NCBI GenBank assembly: GCA_029984035.1
Contig: JASBYJ010000002.1
Coordinates: 124,001-188,000, forward strand
Origin: Conchiformibius sp.
GTDB lineage: Bacteria > Pseudomonadota > Gammaproteobacteria > Burkholderiales > Neisseriaceae
Length of the DNA stretch: 64,000 nt
Direction: 5' to 3'
Shown here: one piece after another, positions 1 through 9,484 of the stretch
Layout of the letters: every line of letters begins with the position of its first letter
Position numbering within the stretch: position 1 is the first letter of the stretch
Made by a program: the position numbers and the translations under genes
The notes under the pieces: model-generated
What the model was told of the DNA's origin: nothing
The model's input: only the letters and a program-made list of their open reading frames with translations
Database searches by the model: none

Positions 1-460
1 TGCCTGAAGAGTATTCGGGCAGCCTGAAATATTTTGTGGGATTGGAGCGGCCTACGGGCTCAGACGCAAATCGGGCGATAAACCGTTCGGGTTTGAATGG
101 TTTAAATATTTTTCTATCGTTCATGTCAAGATTTTTACAGTATTGGTAGTGTGCGTTTGGGCTGCGGGGTAACGATTTGAACCGTTTTTATCCGATTGTG
201 TCGGTTGTGTTATGCGTGCGCGGGATATTCAGGCAGCCTGAAAATAGAGACCGTTGCCGTCCGTGTGGTTTGGCTAATCGGTGCGGCGGTTGTTTCGTCC
301 AACCGTCCGGCCGGGCCGATAAACGACACAATCCATTGCCAGGATATTGATGGCGCGATGATACTGTGTTGCCGGACTGTCTGGCACCGCGATGTCCGGG
401 TGCGTTGCTGTTTCACCGATAATTGTCATATGGTTGATTGATATTAAATTAAAGTTTGCT
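1..460. other. Intergenic region before mfd
   Basis: No convincing gene is seen. One frame stays open from about base 8 to the stop at 170-172 and reads like a hydrophobic C-terminus, but it has a TGA at 5-7 and no good start, so it is either the tail of a gene broken at the left edge or chance. DUS copies lie at about 18-30 (imperfect) and 231-242 (exact). The last 70 bases are the likely leader of mfd. Confidence 0.5.
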
Positions 461-3400
461 ATGTCTGTAACTGATTTTCCTATTCCATCCGCTGGCCAAA
501 AAAACTTTTGGTCGGCTCTTTCTTCAGGCAGCCTGCCTTATCTTTTGGTGCAGCATTTGCCGCGCCGCCAAACCAAAATCATTCTGACTGCCGACAGCGA
601 AACCGCATTAAGGTTGCGCGAAGCGTGGCATTTTTTCCGTCCCGAAGACAATGCCTTGTTTTTGCCTGACTGGGAAACGCTGCCGTACGAGCATTTTTCG
701 CCGCATCAGGATTTGGTATCCGAACGCTTGTCGGTATTGTGGCAGCTGAAAAACGGTGCGGTGGATGTCTTGTTTGTACCCGTTGCCACCGCCATGCAGC
801 GTTTGGCACCGATGACTTTCCTTTTGGCGCATACGTTTTGGCTGAAAGTCCGACAGCATTTAGACTTGGAGGGTGTGCGCGCTACTTTGGCGGACGCCGG
901 TTATTCTGCGGTGTCGAATGTGGTGGCGGCAGGGGAGTTTGCCGTGCGCGGAGGCATTATCGATTTGTTTCCGATGGGCAGCGGGCTGCCGTACCGCATT
1001 GATTTGTTTGGTAATGAAATCGACAGCATCAAAACATTCGACCCCGACAGCCAGCGTACTTTAGACAATATCAATGAAATCCGTTTGCTGCCTGCACACG
1101 AGTTTCCTACCGACAGCGATGCGCAAAAAATTTTCCGCAGCCGTTTTCGTGAAGAAATCGACAGCAACCCTGCGCAGGCAACGGTTTACCGTGCCGTGGA
1201 AAACGGACAGTTCGGCGCGGGTGTGGAATATTACCTGCCTTTGTTTTTCGAGCAGGAATGCAATCATCTTTTTGACTATATCGGTGAAAATGCAGTTGTA
1301 GTGTGTACCGCCGATGTGCATGCCTGTGCCAACCGCTTTTGGTCGGATGTCAAAACGCGTTATCAGATGGCACAAGGAGATGATGCCTATCCGCCTTTGC
1401 CGCCTGAGCATCTGTTTTTGTCGCCCGACCGCTTTTCAGGCTGCCTGAAACCCTATCCGCAAATTTGGACGCAGGATAGCGTACGGCATAATTTGGGAGA
1501 ATTGGCAGTCAACCGCCAATCCGAAGAGCCTTTATCGGCATTGCGGCAATTCTTATCCGACTTTGACGGCAAGGTTTTGATTTGTGCCGACAGCTTGGGG
1601 CGTCGCGAAACGATGGCGGCTTTTTTCAGGCAGCATGGCGTGCAGGCGGAATATGCGCAGGATTGGGCGGCATTTGTTTCAGGCAGCCTGAAGGTTGCTT
1701 TAACCGTGTCGCCGCTGGTTCAAGGTTTTGTTTTGCAAGATGAAAAAATAGCGGTAGTGACCGAAACCGAGTTATACCGCTATTTGGCGAAGCCGCGCCA
1801 ACGCCGCCGCAAATATACCGCTGTTTCCGATACCGCATTGCGGGATTTGGCCGAAATCAACATCGGCGACCCTGTGGTGCATCAGGAGCATGGGATTGCC
1901 CGTTATCAAGGTTTGGTAAATTTGGATTTCGGCGATGGCGACAGTGAAATGATGCTGCTGGAATATGCCAATGAGGCGCAGCTTTATGTACCGGTTTCGC
2001 AACTGCATTTAATCAGCCGTTATTCCGGTCAGGCGCATGAAAACGTGCAATTGCACCGCTTGGGAACGGGCGCGTGGGCAAAAGCGAAACGCAAGGCAGC
2101 CGAGAAAGCGCATGACACGGCAGCGGAGCTGCTGAACCTGTATGCGCGCCGTGCCGCGCAAAGCGGCTTTCAGTTTTCGATTAATGAACAGGATTATCAG
2201 GCGTTTGCAGATGGTTTCGGCTACGAGGAAACGGAAGACCAGGCGGCGGCGATTGTGGCGGTGTTGCGCGATTTGACGCAAAGCAAACCGATGGACAGGT
2301 TGGTATGCGGCGATGTGGGTTTCGGAAAAACGGAAGTGGCGTTGCGTGCGGCTTTTGTGGCAGTGATGTCGGGCAAACAGGTGGCAGTGCTGGCGCCTAC
2401 GACATTGCTGGTAGAGCAGCACGCTAAAAACTTTGCCGACCGTTTCGCAGATTTCCCCGTGCAAACAGCGGCTTTGTCGCGTTTTAACAGCAGCAGGGAA
2501 ACCCAAAACATCTTGAAGGGTATGGAAGACGGCACGGTCGACATCGTTATCGGCACGCACAAGCTGGTACAAAAAGACATCCGTTTTCATAATTTGGGCT
2601 TGGTGGTGATTGATGAAGAACACCGTTTCGGCGTACGCCAGAAAGAACAATTGAAACAATTGCGCGCCAATGTCGATGTGCTGACCTTAACCGCGACACC
2701 GATTCCGCGCACATTGAGCATGGCATTGGAAGGCTTGCGCGATTTTTCCCTGATTACCACTGCACCGAGCCGCCGTTTGGCAGTGAAAACGTTTGTGAAA
2801 CCCTTTAGCGAAGCCAGTATCCAAGAAGCGATTACCCGTGAATTGAAACGGGGCGGACAAGTCTTTTTCCTGCACAATGAAGTGGAAACCATTGAAAATA
2901 TGCGCGACAAACTGGAAACACTGCTGCCTGAAGCGCGTATCGGCGTGGCGCACGGACAATTGCGCGAACGCGAGCTGGAACAGGTAATGCGTGATTTCTT
3001 ACAGCATAAATTCAATATCCTGCTGTGTTCGACCATTATCGAAACCGGTATCGATATTCCCAATGCCAACACCATTATTATCAACCGCGCCGATAAATTC
3101 GGTATTGCGCAGCTGCACCAACTGCGGGGCAGGGTAGGGCGCAGCCACCATCAGGCCTATGCTTATCTGCTCACGCCCGAATATATCAGCCGCGATGCGC
3201 AAAAACGTTTGGATGCGATTGCCGGTGCAGACGAATTGGGCGCAGGTTTCAGCTTGGCCATGCAGGATTTGGAAATACGCGGCGCAGGCGAGATTTTGGG
3301 CGAAGGGCAAAGCGGGGAAATGCAGCAGGTAGGTTTTACCTTGTACACCGAAATGCTCAAGCAGGCGGTGCGCGAATTGAAAAAAGGGCGGGTGCCCGAT

Positions 3401-3862
3401 TTGGACCGGCCTTTGGGCGTGGTGACCGAAATCAAGTTGCACAGCCCAGCACTGCTGCCCGAAAGCTATTGCCCCGATGTACACGAACGCTTGATTTTGT
3501 ATAAACGTCTGGCCGCCTGCGAAACGCAGCAGGGCATCAACGATATCCATGAGGAACTGATTGACCGCTTCGGTTTGGCGGAATCCTATCCGCAAGTGCA
3601 TACATTATTGGAAAGCCACCGCTTGCGTTTATCGGCCGAAGAATTGGGTATTGTGGCGATTGATGCAGGCGGCGAAGCCGTTACGCTGACTTTCGGCAAA
3701 CATACTTCTGTCGAGCCTGCGCGTATCATTGCCTTGATGCAGCAGGAAAAAGGTTGGCGTATGGCGGGGGCCGACAAATTGCGGGTAGAGATGAAAACAA
3801 CGGAAATTTCTGCACGCGTCGAAGCCTGCCGCAGGATTATGGGGCGTTTGAAAAACGGCTAG
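461..3862 (+). CDS. mfd: Transcription-repair coupling factor Mfd
   Basis: Mfd is a cytoplasmic ATP-driven DNA translocase that removes RNA polymerase stalled at lesions and recruits UvrA. The predicted protein has 1133 residues, close to the E. coli length of about 1150. Visible in order are the UvrB-like N-terminal module, the CarD-like RNA-polymerase-interacting segment (around residues 465-525), Walker A GDVGFGKT (617-624), DEEH Walker B (718-721), the motif TATPIPRT, the second RecA-like domain with the TRG segment, and the C-terminal TRCF domain. The frame is open further upstream to 392, but those residues look unlike Mfd, so the ATG at 461 is chosen. DUS copies lie inside the gene near 1438 and 1681. 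It appears to be a single-gene unit. Confidence 0.97.
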   Translation: MSVTDFPIPSAGQKNFWSALSSGSLPYLLVQHLPRRQTKIILTADSETALRLREAWHFFRPEDNALFLPDWETLPYEHFSPHQDLVSERLSVLWQLKNGAVDVLFVPVATAMQRLAPMTFLLAHTFWLKVRQHLDLEGVRATLADAGYSAVSNVVAAGEFAVRGGIIDLFPMGSGLPYRIDLFGNEIDSIKTFDPDSQRTLDNINEIRLLPAHEFPTDSDAQKIFRSRFREEIDSNPAQATVYRAVENGQFGAGVEYYLPLFFEQECNHLFDYIGENAVVVCTADVHACANRFWSDVKTRYQMAQGDDAYPPLPPEHLFLSPDRFSGCLKPYPQIWTQDSVRHNLGELAVNRQSEEPLSALRQFLSDFDGKVLICADSLGRRETMAAFFRQHGVQAEYAQDWAAFVSGSLKVALTVSPLVQGFVLQDEKIAVVTETELYRYLAKPRQRRRKYTAVSDTALRDLAEINIGDPVVHQEHGIARYQGLVNLDFGDGDSEMMLLEYANEAQLYVPVSQLHLISRYSGQAHENVQLHRLGTGAWAKAKRKAAEKAHDTAAELLNLYARRAAQSGFQFSINEQDYQAFADGFGYEETEDQAAAIVAVLRDLTQSKPMDRLVCGDVGFGKTEVALRAAFVAVMSGKQVAVLAPTTLLVEQHAKNFADRFADFPVQTAALSRFNSSRETQNILKGMEDGTVDIVIGTHKLVQKDIRFHNLGLVVIDEEHRFGVRQKEQLKQLRANVDVLTLTATPIPRTLSMALEGLRDFSLITTAPSRRLAVKTFVKPFSEASIQEAITRELKRGGQVFFLHNEVETIENMRDKLETLLPEARIGVAHGQLRERELEQVMRDFLQHKFNILLCSTIIETGIDIPNANTIIINRADKFGIAQLHQLRGRVGRSHHQAYAYLLTPEYISRDAQKRLDAIAGADELGAGFSLAMQDLEIRGAGEILGEGQSGEMQQVGFTLYTEMLKQAVRELKKGRVPDLDRPLGVVTEIKLHSPALLPESYCPDVHERLILYKRLAACETQQGINDIHEELIDRFGLAESYPQVHTLLESHRLRLSAEELGIVAIDAGGEAVTLTFGKHTSVEPARIIALMQQEKGWRMAGADKLRVEMKTTEISARVEACRRIMGRLKNG

Positions 3863-4193
3863 CGGATTGCCGAACCTTTGTATGACAAGATATGGTGTCA
3901 TATGCCGAAAGATGGGTTTAATGCCGGACGGTTGGCGGTAGGCAGTGAATGGTGCGACAACTTACGATAGTTGATGAGATTGATTCTCATACAGCAAGCC
4001 GCAGACAGTATGGGCAATGTGGTCAGGCGAGCCAAGGCGGTATGAAAATTAAAAAGTATTCACTATGCAATCAATCCAAGCGGCTCCGTCAGTATGGACG
4101 CTGCTGTTTCAGGCAGCTTGAAAGCGGGCGGTGCTTGCTTTTTTAGCGTTTGGAATGCAAAATAGTGTTTTTACTCAAAACAAAGGCATTGCC
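3863..4193. other. Intergenic region with a Fur-like dyad
   Basis: This gap of about 330 bases contains a dyad at 3974-3990 (listed separately) and an imperfect DUS near 4110-4124 (caggcagcttgaaa). A 65-codon open frame at 3949-4146 has no family resemblance and is not called. Confidence 0.5.
3972..3992 (+). promoter_or_regulatory. Possible Fur box
   Basis: The sequence ATGAGATTGATTCTCAT is a near-perfect dyad (ATGAGA / TCTCAT) and resembles the 7-1-7 form of Fur operators (TGATAATnATTATCA). It lies about 200 bases before the secreted DUF2147 gene and about 110 bases after mfd. A link to iron control is inference only. Confidence 0.35.
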
Positions 4194-4613
4194 ATGAAAC
4201 CGAACAAACTGTTTTTTGCCGCCGCTCTTTTGGGCTTGTCTGCCGCTGCTGCCGCAGCCGAAATCGAAGGACGTTGGCAAACCATAGATGACGAAACCAA
4301 AAAGCCTAAGGCTGTAGTGGAAATCCGATGCAGCGATAATGTCTGCAACGGTACGATTGTGGCCTTGTCCGAAGGTGTGCAAAACGTTTGTCCCGCTTGT
4401 GCCGACAAACGCCCTTTGATTGGATTGCGCGTGTTGAGCGGTTTGCAGAAACATGATGGCAAATATGAAGGCGGACGGATTTTCGATCCGAAAAAGAATA
4501 AAACCTATAAATCTACCGCTACCGTATCCGCCGATGGAAAAAGCTTAAACGTGCGCGGTTATATCGGTGTGTCCGCGTTGGGCAGGACGCAAACTTGGAA
4601 ACGGGTGCAATAA
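4194..4613 (+). CDS. Secreted DUF2147-family protein
   Basis: The 139-residue product begins with a clear Sec signal peptide (MKPNKLFFAAALLGLSAAAA, cleavage about residue 22). The mature domain has the DUF2147 pattern: GRW near its start, a cysteine cluster (CSDNVC and CPAC), and ending with a GRTQTWKR strand. DUF2147 proteins are small periplasmic or exported beta-rich proteins of unknown function. The start at 4194 is preferred over an upstream in-frame ATG because it follows AAAGG and begins the signal peptide. It is followed by a DUS-pair terminator. The four cysteines suggest disulphides or metal binding. Confidence 0.85.
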   Translation: MKPNKLFFAAALLGLSAAAAAAEIEGRWQTIDDETKKPKAVVEIRCSDNVCNGTIVALSEGVQNVCPACADKRPLIGLRVLSGLQKHDGKYEGGRIFDPKKNKTYKSTATVSADGKSLNVRGYIGVSALGRTQTWKRVQ

Positions 4614-4628
4614 TCGGACTCTTGTAAA

Positions 4629-4662
4629 AAAGGCTGCCTGAAAGTTTTCAGGCAGCCTTTCT
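4629..4662 (+). terminator. DUS-pair hairpin terminator
   Basis: Two inverted DUS copies (AAGGCTGCCTGAAA / TTTCAGGCAGCCTT) form a stem with a short loop just after the DUF2147 gene. A short T-rich stretch follows. Terminators built from inverted uptake sequences are well known in Neisseriaceae. Confidence 0.85.
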
Positions 4663-4810
4663 ATTTCATGTTCTGCGACATATAATTAATGCTCTTTAAT
4701 TTTCATACGGCCTTGTCTCGCTTTGCTGTATTGTCGATATTATCTACAGCTTGCCGCCTTGTATGAAAAATCAATCCCATCAACTAAGGTTTGCCGCGAG
4801 GCTTGTATGC

Positions 4811-6232
4811 TCAGAGATGTTCTTTATAGGGATAAGACAAAGCTGTGCCCGATTTTTTCTGTTGCAGATAATCGCGGTAGATTTCGCGTACTTCTTTGCG
4901 CAGCAGGAATAGGGCGATTAAGTTGGGAATCACCATGAAGCCGTTGAACATATCCGACATGTCCCATACCAAATCCACTTGTCCCAAAGTGCCCAAAACA
5001 ATGGCAGCCAATACCAATACGCGGTAGGAAGTCAGACTGTTTTGATTGTTTTTAAACAAAAAGCGGATGTTGGATTCGCCGAAATAATACCAGCCGATGA
5101 TGGTGGTGAATGCAAAGAACGTCAGACATACCGCCAGCAGTTTGCCGCCGAAACCGCCGAAGGCAATTTCAAAAGCCTGCTGGGTAACGGCCGCGCCTTT
5201 CAAGCCCAGTTTGGCCGCTTCTACATTGGCATCGGTGAGCAGGATAATCAAAGCAGTGGCGGTGCAGACCAGCATGGTGTCGATAAACACGCCGATAAAT
5301 GCCGCCATGCCTTGTTGCACAGGGTGTCTGACATCTGCGGTTGCATGCGCGTGCGGTGTCGAACCCATACCGGCTTCGTTGGAGAACAATCCGCGTGCCA
5401 CGCCGTAGCGGACGGCTTCTTTCATGCCGATGCCCGCCAAGCCGCCGCCTACCGACTCAGGTTTGAAGGCTGCCTGAAAGATGTGTTGGATCATCGGAAT
5501 GATGTGTTCGGAAAATTGAAACAGCACAATCACCGCGCACACAATATAAATCACCGCCATCATCGGTACGACCAATTGCGTGAAGCGTGCGATACGGTTT
5601 ACGCCGCCGATGATAATCAAGCCCGCAACAGCCGCCAACGCAATGCCGATAACCAAAGGCGGAATGTCAAAAGCCGGTGCGACAGTGGAGGCGATAGAGT
5701 TCGATTGCACGGCATTGCCGATAAATCCCAATGCCAAAATAATGGCAACAGAGAAAAATGCCGCCAGCCATTTGGCGGGATTGGCTCCGATTTTGGCGGA
5801 AAGGCCGTGTGTAATATAGAAAGCGGGGCCGCCGATATATTTCCCGTGGCTGACGATACGGTATTTTTGAGCCAACACCGCTTCGGAAAAAATAGTGGAC
5901 ATACCCAGCAGGGCAGACAACCACATCCAGAAAATCGCGCCCGGTCCGCCCGCCATAATCGCTGTGGCTACGCCTGCTACGTTACCGGTGCCGATTTGTG
6001 CGGACACCGCAACCGCCAATGCTTGAAATTGCGACAGCGATTTTTCATCGCGTTCGCCTTTTTTAAACAAACCGCCGAATACGGTAATAAAGCCGTCGCG
6101 GAATTTGGTAATCTGCGGTATGCCCAAATATACGGTAAAAAACAAGCCGATACCGACCAAAGCATAAATCAGGACATAACTCCACAATATGCTGTTGACC
6201 GTGCCGACAAACGAATGCAAGTGTTCCTGCAT
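4811..6232 (-). CDS. Sodium:alanine (AGCS) symporter
   Basis: This 473-residue inner-membrane protein belongs to the alanine or glycine:cation symporter family, which imports small neutral amino acids with Na+. The sequence shows about 10-11 hydrophobic segments, the family signature region QIGTGNVAGVATAI near residue 100, and the FSNEAGMGSTPHAHA segment, which is strongly conserved in AGCS proteins. Length is normal. It is transcribed alone against mfd and the DUF2147 gene. Whether alanine or glycine is preferred cannot be read from sequence. A large open frame on the opposite strand is a shadow of this gene. Confidence 0.93.
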   Translation of the reverse strand: MQEHLHSFVGTVNSILWSYVLIYALVGIGLFFTVYLGIPQITKFRDGFITVFGGLFKKGERDEKSLSQFQALAVAVSAQIGTGNVAGVATAIMAGGPGAIFWMWLSALLGMSTIFSEAVLAQKYRIVSHGKYIGGPAFYITHGLSAKIGANPAKWLAAFFSVAIILALGFIGNAVQSNSIASTVAPAFDIPPLVIGIALAAVAGLIIIGGVNRIARFTQLVVPMMAVIYIVCAVIVLFQFSEHIIPMIQHIFQAAFKPESVGGGLAGIGMKEAVRYGVARGLFSNEAGMGSTPHAHATADVRHPVQQGMAAFIGVFIDTMLVCTATALIILLTDANVEAAKLGLKGAAVTQQAFEIAFGGFGGKLLAVCLTFFAFTTIIGWYYFGESNIRFLFKNNQNSLTSYRVLVLAAIVLGTLGQVDLVWDMSDMFNGFMVIPNLIALFLLRKEVREIYRDYLQQKKSGTALSYPYKEHL

Positions 6233-6879
6233 GACATGCTCCTTTGTAAGGTATGGTTACAGATAAGCAATAAGCCGTAAAGAAAACTTTACAAAAGTTC
6301 GCATTATGGCGTAGATGGGCTTGCGTTTCAAGAGAAGAAGAGAATTTCAAGGGAAGAAGGAAAAAACATTTCTCCGATGGTGATTGGGATGCCGGTAAAG
6401 GAAATGGAAAGTGAAACGGAAGAGTTATCTCGGATTATCCGCTTGGGGCATGGATACGGCAGATACCGTTGTGTGTTCGATGGATGTTTTTTTCAGGGTT
6501 GTCGTGAAGATAGGGAGGGTCTAATCGGTATCCGTTAAACCGTTGCTTTCGGTTTGGCTGTACAAGCACTTATATCTCTTTTTCAGGCAGCCTGAAATAT
6601 CGCTTGTTTTAATAATAAGTATATTCTTAATAAGCGCATTTTGATAGATGCCAAACAATCAGGCTGCAAAAAAGTTGCCTGCAACAACGGCGTGTTCAGG
6701 CTCATCTGGTGTGCTAACTAACTAGTCACCCGCAAAAAAAGCTGCCTGAAAACAACGGTGTGTTCAGGCAGCCTGTTTGTCTGCGCGGCGGCAGACGCTG
6801 TTGTTTAAATCGGTATGCCGGCTTTTAACCGATGTGAAGCATGATGATGCCGATGCTTTTTTGAAGCGGGCAGTGCCGG
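6233..6879. other. Intergenic region with DUS and duplicated terminator-like units
   Basis: No gene is seen in this 650-base stretch. It contains an exact DUS near 6583-6597 and two related hairpin-like units at about 6665-6703 and 6732-6775 that look like a diverged duplication. Only the second keeps intact DUS arms. Confidence 0.6.
6734..6773 (-). terminator. DUS-pair terminator of the phasin-like gene
   Basis: On the minus strand the arms GCTGCCTGAA / TTCAGGCAGC enclose a 12-base loop and are followed by seven T residues. It lies about 110 bases after the stop of the coiled-coil gene that ends at 6880. Confidence 0.75.
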
Positions 6880-7275
6880 TTATGACTTGAATTTGTCGGT
6901 CAGCGAATTCCAAACGGAGCGCAGCTGTTCTTTGGCTTGGGCATAGCTTTTTTCCAGAGCTTTTTCTGCTTCATCTGCTTTTGCACTCAAATAGTCGCCC
7001 GCTTCTTTCAGATTTTCTTCGGTATCTTTTTTGAGCTCGGCAAACTTGGCTTCTGCAGCATCGGTTTGTGCGGCAATGAATTGCTTGGCTTCGTTCAGTT
7101 TCAATTCGGCTTCTTTTTGCCATTCGGCAAATTTTTCGTCTATCTCGGTTTGGTCGGCCAATTGTTTTTTCAATTCTGCCAACTTAGCTTCCGCTTCTTG
7201 TTGCAATTCGTTGAATTTGTTTTTGGTTTCGTTGAGTTTGGTTTCAACGGTGTTTTTAATATCGTTGTCGTTCAT
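6880..7275 (-). CDS. Coiled-coil, phasin-like protein of unknown function
   Basis: The 131-residue product is almost entirely charged alpha-helix (Lys, Glu, Ala, Gln) with repeated LNE/AELKK-type heptads and no cysteine. No signal peptide or membrane segment is seen. The composition resembles phasins and LEA/apolipoprotein-like stress proteins, but no specific family can be asserted. The start at 7275 follows AGGAGTT at ideal spacing; the frame runs 16 codons further upstream without a ribosome site. It stands alone between two DUS-rich gaps. Confidence 0.75.
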   Translation of the reverse strand: MNDNDIKNTVETKLNETKNKFNELQQEAEAKLAELKKQLADQTEIDEKFAEWQKEAELKLNEAKQFIAAQTDAAEAKFAELKKDTEENLKEAGDYLSAKADEAEKALEKSYAQAKEQLRSVWNSLTDKFKS

Positions 7276-7630
7276 GGCGTAACTCCTGAATTGAGTGGTG
7301 TGAAAGTGCGGATTGTAGGCCAAATTAGGTATTGCCGTAAAAATAAAACGGTTTTGTGAGTGTGTTTAAGTGTGTTGCCTGTTGTTTTTCAGGCAGCCTG
7401 AAGGGATGGGGGAGGTGTCTGCCGATAATGGTTTTATATTATCTTTTTGATTAATATTGTTTTATATGAAAGGATGGGAAAGATTTGAAGGCGGAAGTAT
7501 ATCGGCAGCCCGTTGTTCGGAATAAGAGCTTGATAGGGGCGCCGTATCCGAAGGTTCGGGCTACGGTATAATGCCGTTCCTGTTCAGGCAGCCTGAAAAG
7601 TTCGGGCGGCTGTGTTTTTAGGGAAACGCT

Positions 7631-8773
7631 ATGGTTCAATACTCTCTTTTTGCTACCTGTCCGCGCGGTTTGGAAGCCGTGCTGGCCGGTGAATTGTCGC
7701 AATGCGGCTGCCGGGATATTCGGGTATCCGACGGCGGCGTGTCGTTTCGGGGCGGTTGGGAGCAGGTGTATCGTGCCAATCTGCATTCGCGTACGGCGGG
7801 AAGGGTATTGCTGCAAGTGGCGCAGGGGCGTTACCGCAATGAGCAGGACATTTACCGTTTGGCGCGGCAGGTGAAATGGCCGCACTGGTTTACGGTAGCG
7901 CAGACTTTTAAAATCAAAGCGGAAGGCAAACGCGCCCGGGTGAAGAGTTTGGATTTCTGCGCTTTGAAAATCAAGGATGCGGTTTGCGATGTGTTCCGCG
8001 AAGTTTCAGGCAGCCGTCCGAGCGTGGACAGGCACCGGCCCGATGTGCGTATCCGTGCGTTTCTTCGTGAAGACGAGCTGACCTTGTTTGTGGATACCAG
8101 CGGAGAGGCTTTGTTTAAGCGCGGATACCGTTTGGATACGGGCGATGCGCCTTTGCGTGAGAATTTGGCGGCAGGTTTGCTGCTGCTGTCGGGTTATGAC
8201 GGCTCGCAGCCGTTTCAAGACCCTTTTTGCGGCAGCGGCACGATTGCTTTGGAGGCGGCGTGGATTGCTTTAAACCGTCCTGCGGGTTTGCTGCGCCGTT
8301 TTGCTTTTGAGCATTTGTCGGGCTTTGATAAGGCCTTGTGGGTGAAAATCAAGGCGGAAGGCCGCGCACAAATCAGACAAACGGCAGCGCAACCTATTGC
8401 GGCATCGGACCATTCGGCCCAGTTGGTGGAGATTGCACGTGAAAATGCGCGGGCGGCAGAAGTGGAGGAGTTTATCCGTTTTGATTGTTGCGATGTGCGG
8501 GAAGCGCGCCCTTGCGGGGACAACGGCATGATGGTGGCCAATCCGCCTTACGGTGTGCGTTTGGAAGAAGTGCAGACACTGCACCGGCTTTATCCTCAGT
8601 TGGGGAGCTGGCTGAAAAACCATTATGCCGGCTGGCAGATTGCTTTGCTGTCGGGCGATTTGGAGATGCCGAAATTGATGCGCTTGAAGCCTAAACGCAA
8701 AATGCCTTTGTTTAACGGTAAGCTCGATTGCCGCTTGTTTGTGCTGGATATGGTGCAGGGCTCGAATCGGTAA
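7631..8773 (+). CDS. RlmL-type THUMP-domain rRNA (guanine-N2) methyltransferase
   Basis: The 380-residue protein has an N-terminal ferredoxin-like/THUMP region (about residues 1-155) followed by a UPF0020-class Rossmann methyltransferase. Visible motifs are the SAM region DPFCGSGTIALEAA (about residues 196-209) and the catalytic NPPYG (about 303-307). This matches the RlmL half of E. coli RlmKL, which makes m2G2445 in 23S rRNA; here there is no RlmK half, as is common outside enterobacteria. The substrate is inferred from the family. An intrinsic terminator follows at about 8874-8907. Confidence 0.88.
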   Translation: MVQYSLFATCPRGLEAVLAGELSQCGCRDIRVSDGGVSFRGGWEQVYRANLHSRTAGRVLLQVAQGRYRNEQDIYRLARQVKWPHWFTVAQTFKIKAEGKRARVKSLDFCALKIKDAVCDVFREVSGSRPSVDRHRPDVRIRAFLREDELTLFVDTSGEALFKRGYRLDTGDAPLRENLAAGLLLLSGYDGSQPFQDPFCGSGTIALEAAWIALNRPAGLLRRFAFEHLSGFDKALWVKIKAEGRAQIRQTAAQPIAASDHSAQLVEIARENARAAEVEEFIRFDCCDVREARPCGDNGMMVANPPYGVRLEEVQTLHRLYPQLGSWLKNHYAGWQIALLSGDLEMPKLMRLKPKRKMPLFNGKLDCRLFVLDMVQGSNR

Positions 8774-8873
8774 GGTATGCCTGACTTGCTTGGATAAACG
8801 TTTTTCAGGCAGCTTATGGTGTCGGGCGGCATTGGAGGGGCTTGCGAAAAACGGGAATACGATTGGAAAAACA

Positions 8874-8907
8874 CCTGTCGGACAATTTGAGCCGACAGGC
8901 GTTTTTT
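8874..8907 (+). terminator. Intrinsic terminator after the RlmL-like gene
   Basis: Arms CCTGTCGG / CCGACAGG with a 10-base loop are followed by C-G and six T residues. It is one of the few host terminators here not built from DUS arms. Confidence 0.8.
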
Positions 8908-9484
8908 ATGCTTGGGCGTTTCAGGCAGCCTTCTTATGCAATGAGTGAATCCGCTTGATGTTTCATACTGTTTATCGCATATCGTTATGAGTAATCGCGG
9001 TTAATCATCTCGGCATGGCTTGTTTGTATAAAATGGAAATTTGTCAGGGATTTTCAGGCAGCGGATGTTTCCGCATGAGCTGATTGAATGTTTTGTGTCC
9101 GGCAGGCGTATTGCGTATGTAAGGACGGTCTTAATCAATTGCCGTGCAAAAGCGTTTCAGTGTACGCAAGTCGAATATTCCGGCGCGGCGATTGAAACGG
9201 GTGTCATTGTTTCGGAGAACCGGCAGCCGATATGCAGTGCAGGTACGAAATTTTTGACGCACGCAATCGAATCCGAACGGAAGCGTGGGATTCGGTGCGG
9301 TATCCGAAACCATAGGCTGCCTGAAAATGATTTAAAAGTTCTGTCGCAAGATTGGGTTGATATGGCTGCAAACAGATTGTGTGAAAATATTTTCTTTTAA
9401 TTGTATTTTCAATAAGTTATTGATAAGTATGAATCCTTATTGAATCATATTGCGGCATTTATCTGATTTGAAAACAGAGCCGAT
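8908..9484. other. Intergenic region without a recognised gene
   Basis: This stretch has partial DUS copies near 8930 and 9050 and an exact one near 9314-9325. A 119-codon open frame at 9041-9400 lacks a good ribosome site and has no recognisable domain, so it is not called. The final 100 bases are AT-rich. Confidence 0.5.

Noticed and set aside
8..172. Open frame at the left edge reading like a hydrophobic C-terminus
   Set aside because: Preceded by an in-frame TGA and lacking a start; could be a remnant, but nothing supports a gene.
4979..6280. Open frame of 433 codons opposite the symporter gene
   Set aside because: It is a shadow of the AGCS gene: Gln/Arg/His-rich composition, no domain and no ribosome site.
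9041..9400. Open frame of 119 codons in the gap before the deacetylase-like gene
   Set aside because: No ribosome site, no recognisable domain, and it includes a DUS; probably non-coding.
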